NCBI RefSeq assembly: GCF_001039355.2
Contig: NW_019775069.1
Coordinates: 1,018,027-1,082,026 of the forward strand
DNA from: Lingula anatina
Lineage: Eukaryota > Brachiopoda > Lingulata > Lingulida > Lingulidae
Direction of reading: 5' to 3'
DNA: 64,000 nt
The position numbers were made by a program, and so were the translations under genes. This document shows, one piece after another, positions 49,501-60,861 of the stretch (position 1 is the stretch's first letter; each line of letters opens with the position of its first letter). Below the pieces are notes generated by a model, which saw only the letters and a list, made by a program, of their open reading frames with translations, was not told the DNA's origin and did not search any database.

Positions 49501-51948
49501 CACCCTTCTCAAACATCATTTGTTTCGCATAACCCGCAAGCAAAGCTGGTTGTTTTTTCGTCGTTTTATTTTCCCAGTCTTAATGGAAACCGTGATTGTG
49601 TAGCTGCCACTCCTTTTTGAATCGCCACTGATGACTAAACCATTGATCTTTTTCTGTTGCGTATTGAACGCTATAATACTGAAGAGCCCATTACCTGTGT
49701 TAAATCTTCCGCACGCTCCTTTGAGATTGGACCCCTAGAACTTATTGCGCTTTACCTGTCATTTAAGCGCAATTAAGAAGAGGTTGCCTGTCTTTTGACA
49801 TAAAAAATATACATGAGACTGCTCCATTAACATGTTGCATGCAACTTTCTGATTATTTATCAGTACTATAGATCCGTTATCTGCACCTAGCCTGAGGAAG
49901 GAAAGGCACTGTTAAATTCCATAATTTGGCATTTAAAAAAAGGATGAATGAAGAATTACACGGAGGGCCACCCGACTGTATTATAGTACCAGCAGTTTGC
50001 AAGTAATGGTGCTCTGGGTGTGAATGAATGCAAACAATTTAATGAAATCTTTTGTCAAAAGAAATTTCAATTCCCACTCTAAGAAACAAATCAACTTCAG
50101 AGGTAGGAGTTTCAGAGCACCTCTTCCAAAGTAAGGAGCACTGTGTTAAAGAGTTAAATCTTTAGCACGTTTCACACATTATCATAGAAACTCAATTACA
50201 TAATAAATGTGTTAAGTCATGATAAAAACAAGATTTTCTAACTCCTAAAGATACAAACACTATAAAAGAAGGAAACTGGTAAGACACCAACTACTCTTTT
50301 GTCTACAAGATAAATTATCTTATAATTTCTGTATATTTTTGTCATAAAATGTAACCATGCAGATCATTTTCAGAACAAGCAAATTTTCAAGAAGTTCAGT
50401 GGTGAATTTGACACTTAGTTCATAGTACACATATGAAATTTTAATGAAAATTTTATCTACCACTCTTATGAACAGCTAGTTAGCCTATTAATTTCTTCCA
50501 ATGCAATGGGGCAGCATAAAGATCTTTGATGATATTAAAAGGCAAAAAATATTTGTAGACTGACATACCAGCTTAACTCTCAAAAATATTTATCATATCA
50601 TCAGCATTTTTGTCAAATGCAAATTAAAACTCCAATTCAAATCAATCTGTGATGCCTCATAGCATGCTTTATGTAAACACATTAGAACAAGTCGGATGCA
50701 TGTAACACTGGCAATGATTCAAGATAAGAGTGGTTTAAAAACAGCATTATAATGCCACCGTTTTAGTACAGTAGCATACACTTCCCCACCAGCATAGTGT
50801 GACCTAGTCCCTGACCCATAGCCTCCCCGCCAATATTTCTCACTTCCTTCTCTGCAGTGGTGCAATGTAACAAACGTCCTCTCTATGGACCCTTGCTGAT
50901 TTTCCCACAGGACACATAACCAACACATCCATCAGTTTGATATATCTGAAAAAATTTAATTTTTTGAATATAGAAAATACTGCGTATAGACAGTTGACTT
51001 CTTTGAAGGTATGATTCAAAACATTTACTGTTAAATTGGTCATTTGGCTTTTCTTTCGTCTTTTGTTTGTACATATTTTAAAAATTTATCTCAGATAATA
51101 AAAAACTTCCATACGGTAATCATAAAAACAAAATCTCTGCAGAAAAATAGACAACATCAATTTTTCCTAAGGGCTCAGACATGTCACAATAAATGGGTTT
51201 TGATGCATATAATCTCAACTCTTTTTTTTTCAGTTGCTAGAGTACTTTGACACAACTTGATCACAGGGTATCACTTCACTAAAGCACCGGTTCCTATTTC
51301 AGCCTTCTGTGAAATAAATCAACTCCCATCACCAGCCAAGCCTGAATAATATCTCAACCATGGCATTGCTTTCAAGTTTAATAAGCCACAGAGCCCCATT
51401 GTGTTAGATATGTCATATCAGAAAACACATTCTGTCTTCTCCAGGTCACTCAACAAGAGTTCTTCTCTACTTACCCAATGAAACACCATCATTGTGTTAA
51501 GCCATTTCCATTTCTAGTCATGGTAATGGCTTACTTTTTTCTTAAGCATTGCTCATGAATTTTGGTCCTTGTTACACATGGAACAGTTCCTGATATGATC
51601 TCTACAGCTCTCCTGAACTGATTTATCTTTTGTACTTCATGCTGCCCCAAACAAAAAAGTTGTGAAAACAGATGAGGTGCTACCAATCACATGGAATTTT
51701 TTCTTCTTGTGTCAAGGATTCAACCTAGAGCCTAGGGGTAGTGTCTAGAAGCTGAACACCCATGTCATCACATAGTCATTTCTTCACATCCTTATTTGGC
51801 AGCATCAGGAATGCCACTTTTCTCAGCAGATATTATTGTTCATTTTGTGGTAGCAGCTGCACCCTGACATGTACCCATTTCTATCTTTTCATGTAAAAAA
51901 GTTAAAAGATTTGGCTCCAGTTTTTGTGTAACAGAAAGCTTGTACTCA
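46594..51948. other. Intergenic region between Jagged and ARV1
   Basis: The first several hundred bases beyond the Jagged ATG are noticeably richer in CpG than the rest of the window and should hold its promoter. No TATA box stood out. A CCCACGTGGC E-box lies near 47200-47209. The rest is AT-rich. ORFs at 46999-47352, 48698-48892 and 50719-51074 (minus) show no features I recognise. The part next to 51949 should include the ARV1 3' UTR. Confidence 0.6.
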
Positions 51949-52064
51949 CTAGGTTGCACACCATTGTTTAAATTGTTCACACCATAACACAGTGAAAGCA
52001 TACTGTGCTAAGTATGACAAAGAGATGATCAGTGCTGCACTCAGACGGCTTGATCTACACAAAA
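51949..52064 (-). CDS. ARV1: ARV1 exon 7 with stop (unique)
   Basis: 116 nt, acceptor TTTCAG, frame consistent with exon 6. RLSAALIISLSYLAQYAF is the last membrane segment, aligning with the C-terminal hydrophobic region of ARV1; stop TAG at 51949-51951. This exon lies outside the duplicated block and exists only once in the window. Confidence 0.82.
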
Positions 52065-55000
52065 CTGAAAATAAAACTCAAAATGATCAGATATAATACA
52101 TACTGAAACTAGAGAAAAACACAATGTCAGAATACACATTATAAGAATCAAAATCATTATTTATCTTTTAAACGTAGCATTGTTAGACTGGGTTCGCACA
52201 GATTTACATCGATCCATCTGGATCAGGGGGTTCACGCTAAATTGCTGTCAGCCGACTGCATGGAAGTTAATTACCCCCTTACAGCTTTTAGTAAGCGGGA
52301 CAGACATTTAAGCTAGCTCAGCTGACAGCAATCTAGTGAGACTCCCCACGGGGATAGATCAATCTAAAAATCTGTAGGAATGCAGTCTTAGTTAGAGTGA
52401 TGGACCTCAGTAAGTAGTGAGTATTGAAATAAATTTTTTTTTTGAAATCCGGAGACTGAGGGCTGATGAGAAACAGTTTGATGAAGATCATGATTTTAGA
52501 AATCAAAATAATTCATCAATGATATCTTGCAGATCTTATGAGAAATAAGCCAGCAGACCAATATATGTTCGCCTTTGGTTCTTACCTTTACAAGCTTGCA
52601 CATTGGAAGCAATGAGAAATATCCTAATCACAAGGATATATGTTGGATTATCAGCTTGACCCCAAATTGTTGCAGGAATTACCAGCAGTTTCCCAAAATT
52701 GGACAATAAAATCCCTCCCAATATCAGATTTAACCTAAAATTGTAAGTAAAACCTAATACTTCATAAAATGTCTATGTGATGCATCCATTCATCAAAAAT
52801 CAAAAATAGTCCGAGTGGGTTATGCAGAAGGAAGAAGAGGAGGAAAATATAGAGATATAAAACCTTGTGCATATTTATCAATAATACGAGGTGATAATCA
52901 GATATTAACGATATTCATGTGTACTAGTACATCTTGTAATATGTCAAAATGCATTGCAGCAGTTAGTCATACCATGTGTAGGACAACTTACCGTGGTATG
53001 CACAGTCTCCTATCTCTCCACAGAGAACTGATGAGGATTTTCAAGCATATATAGACCGTCATGTAGAAGATAAGTTCTTCTGAAAAAAATTATAAATTGG
53101 TAACTTCTCTGCATTAATTAGATATTTTCTCTGTTATTTTCAATGTTTCATACCATTTTGATTCCATTTGTGAACAGACAAAAAAAAAGCTTGGCAAGGA
53201 ATCCAAAAGATAAGTTCATATACATTTTGAGTAAAAAAAGTTTCAGTTCTAAGACACAAATCAATGTGGTCATCTAGTGAAGACCTTGAGAATAAATTCC
53301 TTTTAACAGACCTGTAGCCAGGGATACTCACCAAAACATGACATAATCAGAGCTTTATGAAAGTTCAACTCTAACGCAGCATACAGTACTGTATCACTAT
53401 GCTTGTCTTGCATAGAAACACCATGAATACGCAGGAAAGTCCATTTTGTATATGCATCAGTTAAGAGGAACAAAACAGCAAATTTCCAATGATTCTAGAA
53501 TAAAGTGAGAAAGTGAGACTACAATGAGCTTTAGAAGGAGCCAGTTTTGTACTACCAAATTCCTTGTATAATATAAATACAATAATTTCTAAAACTCTGA
53601 CCCTGAAATCTAAATTGTGACAATAAATATACCAATTGATTAAAAAGGTTAAATTAATCCTATGAAAAAATGAAGATCTGTAACAATTCATTTTTTATTA
53701 TCAATGTAGTGTTCTGCTGCATCATCAATAACTCTGTCATAAGGGAAGTGACAAAGTTATATTTTAATATTAAAATCACACAATCATGCCATATTCTCTA
53801 TTGGAGAGTGATAACCTGTGATAAGGAAATTTTGTAAATCACATCAATTAATAAAAAGTTGACAATATACATACATATTATTTTCATTTCAAAATATGAA
53901 GAAATTAAGAATTAAACATGACTGGTTCAATCGCTTTTTAAAACATGCTACAATTACATTAAAGAACATTAGCATGTATGATACATTGAATATTCCATAA
54001 TATTCTTGCGGACCAGTGTCTCAGATGATCCACTCACTGACAGTGCTGTCATAAGCTTTTCTCTCACCTTGGAATCTGCATTTAGAAGAACATGTCTATA
54101 GGCTTGAGTTTTAAGTAGCAACATATCTAGGAAAACTATGGTCGAGTCATATTCAACATATTTGTCCACCACTTTGGTACAATGATCCTAAAATGAATGG
54201 ATAAATAGTTCATCTGTGCATGTAGCTCTGCTACTATCTACAGAACATTCTTATACATGGTTTTTGTTTGTACAATCATATTCTTTTCTGAACAAAAATA
54301 AATACACATATAAATGTTATTAATAAATAAACAAACAAAGAAAAAAATAAATAAGTGAAAAAATTTAATTGAATTAAAACTGATCAATTTACAGAAAAAT
54401 AAGAATACAAGAACTTTTTCAAATCTGTTCATGATAAAGGCTCAGGCTGTTCCTTTATGCTCCCGTTACTTACACAGTGAGATATTTTCATTACCCCTCC
54501 TTTGAAATCTCTATAGAGCTCCACAGCTGGCATTCCACATTCCACACAGACAAAGCATTGCATCCTCGGGTCTGAAAGCCTGAAAAATGTACATTATATA
54601 CAGTTCAATCAAAAGAAATTGTAATCTAAAGTAATCTTATTTAATGCTTTCTGTCAGGGTCATCTCTTTAAGTCCCTGCAAAATTGTAACTCCCCCTAAC
54701 AAAATTATAATACTAGTAATTGCCCACATTATTGATACATCAAAATGATAGCGCACAGGAATCTTGGACTTGTTAATTAGCATACACTCTTGAATAAGGA
54801 GAGCACAGGGTAGAATTTTTTGTTCATATAAATATGTACCGCAATAAGAAACAAGAGAGTATCCCCCCTCCCCAAAATTTCGAGACAAATTGATTTTCCA
54901 TGTTTTTCTAAATTCATTCATGTGGTGACTTTGCCATTAATTTGCCATTCAAAATAATTCATTGAAAATTTTACGTAATGATTTAAGTCTTTCCAAGAAA

Positions 55001-56083
55001 CTTTGAACCTATTCAAATATAATGAGAGCAGAGGTCAATACAGAGTGGTGAACATGTAAAAATGTAAAATGCAAAACTACTAGACCAAGAGTAATTTATT
55101 TCAATGGCAGAGGCAGTGATCATGTCAGCACATATAACTGTATTAAAAAACATAGCTTGCAAATCCAAGACCCATGTGTATAAAAGTTGGGGAGCATACT
55201 GCATATGGTACAATGTGCATACCCCTGTGGCCCAGCTAAAGCCTGAATAAAGTAGATTTTTAAGTATATTGTCACTTTTCATGCAAATGTACTTATTTAC
55301 GCTGCCTTACATACATTTTTTTGGTAATAAATAAATCTTCAGTGTTCAATGACTAAATTAATAAACATTTACAGGTACATGCATGTATGCTGATTTAATG
55401 ACACCTTTCAGTACTCCAAAACCATGCCAGCAATTTTCCTTAAAAGTCTTAGTACAGATTTTATCATTGATAAAGCAGAATAATGACTTTGATTAATGAA
55501 AATAAGTAATTAGGGGCTAATAACCATATTAATTATAACAAAAACATTTTAACCAAAATGACGGCACGGGATTGTAGCCTATACACTACTGGTCAACTCT
55601 GCCAATTTTCGTGATAAAGTTTTGTTCAGGGATAAAGTTACTCCCCATACCGATTGCCATCTCACCTCAAAATAGGAAGGCCTTAAATTGACGATTAATT
55701 GAGTTGCTTATGCATATATATTGCAACAAAAAATATAAACGCCAATATTTTATATTTTCGAAGTTTTTTTCATTGTTTTAAATCAACACAAAGATGGGTG
55801 CATACCTAAATAATTAGATGCAGGGAACAATTTATTTTCGGTATCTGGATGACAAGAAAGGATTACAATATCCTTAACGTGGGCATGTCCAGGCCACCAA
55901 CACACGTATCATTTCAAGGCGTAACTGACACAGTAAACCAGTAAGTAAATCCACCATATCTACCCCTGCTGTCAGACCACAAGCATGCAACAATTATGAA
56001 TAATGCAATATTAAGTTTTCCATTATATTATCAAAAATTGGAAATTTAAAAGCTAACCCTGCTCTCTCCATGGGCGCTGACAT
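51949..56083 (-). CDS. ARV1: ARV1, complete gene (left copy), 7 exons
   Basis: ER multi-pass protein needed for sterol/sphingolipid homeostasis and GPI-anchor synthesis in yeast and mammals. Joining 56058-56083, 54474-54579, 54068-54187, 53332-53494, 52992-53079, 52586-52734 and 51949-52064 gives 768 nt, 255 residues, near the human 271. All junctions are GT-AG and in phase. The N-terminal ARV1 homology domain has the zinc-ribbon pairs CVEC (20-23) and CDHC (44-47), then VDKYVEYD and KTQAYRHVLLN. Several hydrophobic segments follow, including LLSNFGKLLVIPATIW. It lies head to head with KIF16B exon 1, 290 bp away. Confidence 0.92.
52183..52391. mobile_element. Palindromic MITE, family A copy 2
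   Basis: Left end GACTGGGTTCGCACAGATTT and right end AATCTGTAGGAATGCAGTC are inverted repeats flanked by TTA on both sides. Internal AATTGCTGTCAGC pairs with GCTGACAGCAATC. It sits in ARV1 intron 6. A truncated repeat of it begins the right duplicate copy at 56717-56851, which starts inside the element. Confidence 0.78.
52586..52734 (-). CDS. ARV1: ARV1 exon 6 (left copy)
   Basis: 149 nt. LLSNFGKLLVIPATIW and FLIASNVQACK match the human SSYGKLLLIPAVIW and VLTSNFQA stretches. Donor GTAAGA. Confidence 0.94.
52992..53079 (-). CDS. ARV1: ARV1 exon 5 (left copy)
   Basis: 88 nt, EELIFYMTVYICLKILIS onwards, a membrane segment. Found because exons 4 and 6 have incompatible phases (1 and 2) without it. 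Acceptor TTTCAG, donor GTAAGT. Confidence 0.88.
53332..53494 (-). CDS. ARV1: ARV1 exon 4 (left copy)
   Basis: 163 nt, NHWKFAVLFLLTDAYTKW onwards, ending LIMSCFG. Acceptor TTCTAG, donor GTGAGT. Corresponds to the CLLCEAYLRW region of human ARV1. Confidence 0.88.
54068..54187 (-). CDS. ARV1: ARV1 exon 3 (left copy)
   Basis: 120 nt, phase 0-0. DHCTKVVDKYVEYDSTIVF then LKTQAYRHVLLNADSK; very similar to the human VDKYIEYDP and KAQAYRHILFN. Confidence 0.94.
54474..54579 (-). CDS. ARV1: ARV1 exon 2 (left copy)
   Basis: 106 nt, acceptor TTTCAG, donor GTAAGT. Encodes CFVCVECGMPAVELYRDFKG and GVMKISHC: the first zinc-binding C-x2-C and the conserved LYRD-x3-GV motif of the ARV1 homology domain. Confidence 0.92.
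54580..56057 (-). other. ARV1 intron 1 (left copy)
   Basis: About 1.5 kb, AT-rich. It includes the dispersed repeat at about 55320-55870 that also occurs in Jagged intron 2. No coding sequence seen. Confidence 0.65.
55320..55870. repeat. Dispersed repeat in ARV1 intron 1 (left copy)
   Basis: Same-order similarity to 39420-40040 (landmarks AAATCTTCAGTGTTCA, CAGATTTTATCATT, GGTATCTGGATGA). Repeated at about 59760-60310 as part of the larger duplication. Confidence 0.75.
56058..56083 (-). CDS. ARV1: ARV1 exon 1 (left copy)
   Basis: 26 coding nt, MSAPMERA plus two bases, donor GTTAGC. It was found by extending upstream of exon 2 to the shared promoter and joins in frame to LSDPRMQCFVCVEC. Exon 2 alone has an in-frame ATG (54563) that could be a start, so this exon is likely but not certain. 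Confidence 0.65.
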
Positions 56084-56373
56084 CTTGTAGGTTCCCGGGT
56101 GTCTCCTTTTATTTCAGTGTGTGACAAATTGTGATAAACCTCTAATTATTTCATGTACAATAGACAGAAAAGTTGAACACCATGTCCTTTTTTCTTTGTA
56201 TAAATGCTATATCAAAGCAAATATTTTAATATTAAAATACAAATATTCAAGCTTATCTTGTAAAAGTTCATTTAGAAACGAGGCTACCAGCGGGTGTCAT
56301 GTGAGTCAACAAATATGTCAAAATAATACGACAACTAGTCGCTATCAACGTGTATTTCTTAAATTGTACCACC
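56084..56373. promoter_or_regulatory. ARV1-KIF16B bidirectional promoter (left copy)
   Basis: The 290 bp between the two divergent ATGs must contain both transcription starts unless an upstream untranslated exon exists. No convincing TATA box for either direction. The same interval is at 60525-60814 in the right copy. Confidence 0.55.
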
Positions 56374-56420
56374 ATGGCTTCAGTAAGAGTCGCTGTTCGG
56401 GTCCGCCCGATGAATAAAAG
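56374..56420 (+). CDS. KIF16B: KIF16B exon 1, left (orphan) copy
   Basis: 47 nt, [15 protein letters not shown] plus AG before donor GTTTGT, identical in coding sequence to the right copy. In the sequence as assembled it is followed by the N junction and a second ARV1 copy. Splicing from here to exon 2 at 61913 would be possible in principle, but the exon is more simply explained as an assembly duplicate. Confidence 0.7.
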
Positions 56421-56715
56421 GTTTGTTTTTAAAGTCCTTTTTTTATGGTAGATATGGCGATCGTTAATAAGTTGTACAGCTAATTTGTAACGTGTTAAAA
56501 GTACAGTCAGTAGTAATCTGATCATAAATAGCTCGAGCCTTGCATTGCTGCAGACAACACCTGGATTTGCCCTAGTTTTCAAACCTCATGGGACTCTTCA
56601 TAGATCTTTGTGTTTTAATAAATTTGGAAACTAATAATGGTTGCATCAGCATTATAGTTTTATTACATCAAGATAACGGTTTTTATTTGACTGTATATCC
56701 TTTAGAAAAGCTAAC

Positions 56716-56716
56716 N
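56716..56716. other. Single N at the duplication junction
   Basis: One ambiguous base exactly where the left copy stops and the right copy begins, consistent with a contig join. Confidence 0.95.
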
Positions 56717-57046
56717 CCGCATGGAAGTTAATTACCCCCTTACAGCTTTTAGTAAGCGGGACAGACATTTAAGCTAGCTCAGCTGACAGCAATCTAGTGA
56801 GACTCCCCACGGGGATAGATCAATCTAAAAATCTGTGGGAATGCAGTCTTAGTTAGAGTGATGGACCTCAGTAAGTAGTGAGTATTGAAATACATTTTTT
56901 TTTTGAAATCCGGAGACTGAGGGCTGATGAGAAACAGTTTGATGAAGATCATGATTTTAGAAATCAAAATAATTCATCAATGATATCTTGCAGATCTTAT
57001 GAGAAATAAGCCAGCAGACCAATATATGTTCGCCTTTGGTTCTTAC

Positions 57047-57195
57047 CTTTACAAGCTTGCACATTGGAAGCAATGAGAAATATCCTAATCACAAGGATAT
57101 ATGTTGGATTATCAGCTTGACCCCAAATTGTTGCAGGAATTACCAGCAGTTTCCCAAAATTGGACAATAAAATCCCTCCCAATATCAGGTTTAAC
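57047..57195 (-). CDS. ARV1: ARV1 exon 6 (right copy)
   Basis: Same protein as the left copy (LLSNFGKLLVIPATIW). Its donor GTAAGA is intact but has no exon 7 before the N junction. Confidence 0.82.
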
Positions 57196-57450
57196 CTAAA
57201 ATTGTAAGTAAAACCTAACACTTCATAAAATGTCTATGTGATGCATCCATTCATCAAAAATCAAAAATAGTCCGAGTGGGTTATGCAGAAGGAAGAAGAG
57301 GAGGAAAATATAGAGATATAAAACCTGATGTATATTTCAATAATACAAGGTGATAATCAGATATTAAAGATATACATGTGTACTAGTACATCTTGTAATA
57401 TGTCAAAATGCATTGCAGCAGTTGGTGATACCATGTGCAGGACAACTCAC

Positions 57451-57538
57451 CGTGGTATGCATGTTCTCCTATCTCTCCACAGAGAACTAATAAGGATTTT
57501 CAAGCATATATAGACCGTCATGTAGAAGATTAGTGCTT
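57451..57538 (-). CDS. ARV1: ARV1 exon 5 (right copy)
   Basis: Open; reads EALIFYMTVYICLKILIS, with E140A and L164T relative to the left copy. Donor GTGAGT instead of GTAAGT. Confidence 0.8.
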
Positions 57539-57783
57539 CTGAAAAAAAATTGGTAACTTCTCTGCATTAATTAGATATTTTCTGTTATTTTCAATGTTTC
57601 ATACCATTTTGATTCCATTAGTGAACAGACAAAAAAAAAAGCTTGGCAAGAAATCCGAAAAGATAAGTTCATATAGATTTTGAGTAAAAAAGTTTCAGTT
57701 CTAAGACACAAATCAATGTGGTCATCTAGTGAAGACCTTGAAAATAAATTCCTTTTAACAGACCTGTAGCCAGGGATACTCAC

Positions 57784-57946
57784 CAAAACATGACATAATT
57801 AGAGCTTTATGAAAGTTCAACTCTAATGCAGCATACAGTACTGTATCGCTATGCTTGTCTTGCATAGAAACACCATGAATACGCAGGAAAGTCCATTTTG
57901 TATATGCATCAGTTAAGAGGAACAAAACAGCAAATTTCCAATGATT
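57784..57946 (-). CDS. ARV1: ARV1 exon 4 (right copy)
   Basis: Open and spliceable; only synonymous differences from the left copy seen. Confidence 0.8.
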
Positions 57947-58505
57947 CTAGAATAAGTGAATAAAGTGAAACTTTAGAAGGAGTCAGTTTTGTACTTCCAA
58001 ATTTCTTGTATAATGTAAACACAATCATTTCTAAAACTCTGATCCTGAAATCTAAATTGTGACAATCAATATACCAATTGATTAAAAAGGTTAAATTAAT
58101 CCTACAGAAAAATGAAAGTCTTTAACAATTCATTTCTTACTATCAATGTAGTGTTCTGCTGCATCATCAATAACTCTGTCACAGGGGAAGTGACAAAGTT
58201 ATATTATAATATTAAAATCACACAATCATGCCATGTTCTTTATTGGAGAGTGATAACCTGTGATAAAGAAATTTTGTACATCACATCAATTAATAAAAAA
58301 TTGACAACATACATATTATTTTCATTTCAAAATATGAAGAAATTAAGAATTAAACATGACTGGTTCAATTGCTTTTTAAAAAATGCTACAATAATGTTAA
58401 AGAACATAAGTATGTATGATACGTTGAATATTCCATAATATTCTTGCAGACCAGTGTCTCAGATGATCCACTCACTGACAGTGCTGTCATAAGCTTTTCT
58501 CTCAC

Positions 58506-58625
58506 CTTGGAATCTGCATTTAGAAGAACATGTCTATAGGCTTGAGTTTTAAGGAGCAACATATCTAGGAAAACTATGGTTGAGTCATATTCAACATATT
58601 TGTCCACCACTTTGGTACAATGATC
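58506..58625 (-). CDS. ARV1: ARV1 exon 3 (right copy)
   Basis: Amino-acid sequence identical to the left copy; synonymous changes only. Confidence 0.82.
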
Positions 58626-58911
58626 CTAAAATGAATGGATAAATAGTTCATCTGTGCATGTAGCTCTGCTACTATCTACAGAACATTTTTATACACGGTT
58701 TTTGTTTGTACAATCATATTCTTTTCTGAACAAAAATAAACAGATATATAAATGTTATTAATAAATAAACAAACAAAGAAAAAAATAAATAAGTGAAAAA
58801 ATTTAATTGAATTAAAACTGATCAATTTATATAAAAATAAGAATACAAGAACTTTTTAAAATCTGTTCATGATAAAGGCTCAGGCTGTTCCATTATGCTC
58901 CCGTTACTTAC

Positions 58912-59017
58912 ACAGTGAGATATTTTCATTACCCCTCTTTTAAAATCTCTATAAAGCTCCACAGCTGGCATTCCACATTCCACACAGACAAAGCGTTGCA
59001 TTCTCGGGCCTGAAAGC
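58912..59017 (-). CDS. ARV1: ARV1 exon 2 (right copy)
   Basis: Same limits as the left copy; reads RMQRFVCVECGMPAVELYRD. C17R and G36R differ, zinc pair CVEC kept. Confidence 0.8.
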
Positions 59018-60498
59018 CTGAAAAATGTACATTATTTACAGTTCAATCAAAAGAAATTGTACTCTGAAATAATCTAATTTAATGCTTTCTGTCAGGGTCA
59101 TCTCTTTAAGTCCCTGCAAAATTGTTATTCCCCCTAACAAAATTATAATACTAGTAATTGCCCACATTATTGATACATCAAAATGATAGCGCACAGGAAC
59201 CTTAGACTTGTTAATAAGCATACACTCTTGAATAAGGAGAGCACAGGGTAGAATTTTTTGTTCATATAAATACCCAAATATGTACCGCAATAAGAAACAA
59301 GAGAGTATCCCCCCTTCCCAAAATTTCGAGACAAATTGATTTTCCATGTTTTTCTAAATTCATTAATGTGGTGACTTTGCCATTAATTTGCCATTCAAAA
59401 TAATTCATTGAAAATTTTACGTAATGATTTAAGTCTTTCCAAGAACCTTTGAACCTATTCAAATATAATGAGAGCAGAGGTCAATACAGAGTGGTGAACA
59501 TGTAAAAATGTAAAATGCAAAACTACTAGACCAAGAGTAATTTATTTCAATGGCAGAGGCAGTGATCAAGTCAGCGCATATAACTGAATTAAAAAACATA
59601 GCTTGCAAATCCAAGACCCATGTGTATAAAAGTTGGGGAGCATACTGCATATGGTACCATGTGCATACCCCTGTGGCCCAGCTAAAGCCTGAATAAAGTA
59701 GATTTTTAAGTATATTGTCACTTTTCATGCAAATGTACTTATTTACGCTGCCTTACATACATTTTTTTGGTAATAAATAAATCTTCAGTGTTCAATGACT
59801 AAATTAATAAACTATTACAGGTACATGCATGTATGCTGATTTAATGACACCTTTCAGTACTCCAAAACCATGCCAGCAATTTTCCTTATAAGTCTTAGTA
59901 CAGATTTTATCATTGATAAAGCAGAATAATGACTTTGATTAATGAAAATAGGTAATTAGGGGCTAATAACCATATTAGTTATAACAAACATTTTAACCAA
60001 AATGACGGCAATGGATTGTAGCCTATACACTACTGGTCAACTCTGCCAATTTTCGTGATAAAGTTTTGTTCAGGGATAAAGTTACTCCCCATACCGATTG
60101 CCATCTCACCTCAAAATAGAAAGGCCTTAAACTGACGATTAATTGAGTTGGCTATGCATATACATTGCAACGAAAAAATATAAACGCCAATATTTTATAT
60201 TTTCGAGGTTTTTTTCATTGTTTTAAATCAACAAAAAGATGGGTGCATTACTAAATAATTAGATGCAGGGAAAAATTTATTTTCGGTATCTGGATGACAA
60301 GAAAGGGTTACAATATCCTTAACGCATGTCCAGGCCACCAACACACGTATCATTTCAAGGCGTAATTGACACAGTAAACCAGTAAGTAAATCCCCCATAT
60401 CTACCCCTGCTGTCAGACCACAAGCATGCAACAATAATTAATAATGCAATATTAAGTTTTCCATTATATTATCAAAAATTGGAAATTTAAAAGCTGAC

Positions 60499-60524
60499 CC
60501 TGCTCTCTCCACGGGCGCTGACAT
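60499..60524 (-). CDS. ARV1: ARV1 exon 1 (right copy)
   Basis: MSAPVERA plus two bases; donor GTCAGC. Met5 of the left copy is Val here. Confidence 0.55.
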
Positions 60525-60814
60525 CTTGTAGGTTCCCGGGTGTCTCCTTTTATTTCAGTGTGTGACAAATTGTGATAAGCCTCTAATTATTTCATGTACA
60601 ATAGACAGAAAAGATGAACACCATGTCCTTTTTTCTTTGTATAAATGCTATATCAAAGCAAATATTTTAATATTAAAATACAAATATTCAAGCTTATCTT
60701 GTAAAAGTTCGTTTAGAAACGAGGCTACCAGCGGGTGTCATGTGAGTCAACAAAGATGTCAAAATAATACGACAACTAGTCGCTATCAACGTGTATTTCT
60801 TAAATTGTACCACC
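60525..60814. promoter_or_regulatory. ARV1-KIF16B bidirectional promoter (right copy)
   Basis: Second copy of the 290-bp divergent intergenic interval, differing from 56084-56373 by a handful of bases. Confidence 0.5.
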
Positions 60815-60861
60815 ATGGCTTCAGTAAGAGTCGCTGTTCGGGTCCGCCCGATGAATAAAAG
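60815..60861 (+). CDS. KIF16B: KIF16B exon 1 (right copy, linked to exon 2)
   Basis: 47 coding nt, start ATG in CACCATGG (strong Kozak context), [15 protein letters not shown], donor GTTTGT, phase 2. Confidence 0.92.

Larger units (their letters stand above)
52258..56715. repeat. Left copy of about 4.4-kb direct duplication
   Basis: Contains ARV1 exons 1-6, the divergent promoter and KIF16B exon 1. It matches 56717-61144 throughout with scattered substitutions and short indels (a few percent by eye). Ends at the single N at 56716. Confidence 0.95.
57047..60524 (-). pseudogene. ARV1: ARV1, right copy lacking the last exon
   Basis: Exons 60499-60524, 58912-59017, 58506-58625, 57784-57946, 57451-57538 and 57047-57195 correspond to ARV1 exons 1-6. 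All reading frames and splice sites are open, although the exon 1 donor is GTCAGC instead of GTTAGC. Exon 7 is absent because the duplicated block ends before it; reading on past exon 6 meets a stop after about 16 codons. Amino-acid differences from the left copy include M5V, D12G, C17R, G36R, E140A and L164T. The zinc ligands CVEC and CDHC are intact. It is probably the second allele of the same gene, not a decayed gene; 'pseudogene' here means incomplete as assembled. Confidence 0.75.

Noticed and set aside
50719-51074. Overlapping minus-strand ORFs upstream of the ARV1 stop side, considered as extra ARV1 exons
   Set aside because: ARV1 already terminates in exon 7 at 51949. The frames conflict, and nothing resembles ARV1 or another family.
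56121-56417. 98-codon plus-strand ORF over the shared promoter (and its twin at 60562-60858)
   Set aside because: It overlaps KIF16B exon 1 in a different frame and is preserved in the second copy only because the whole block is duplicated.
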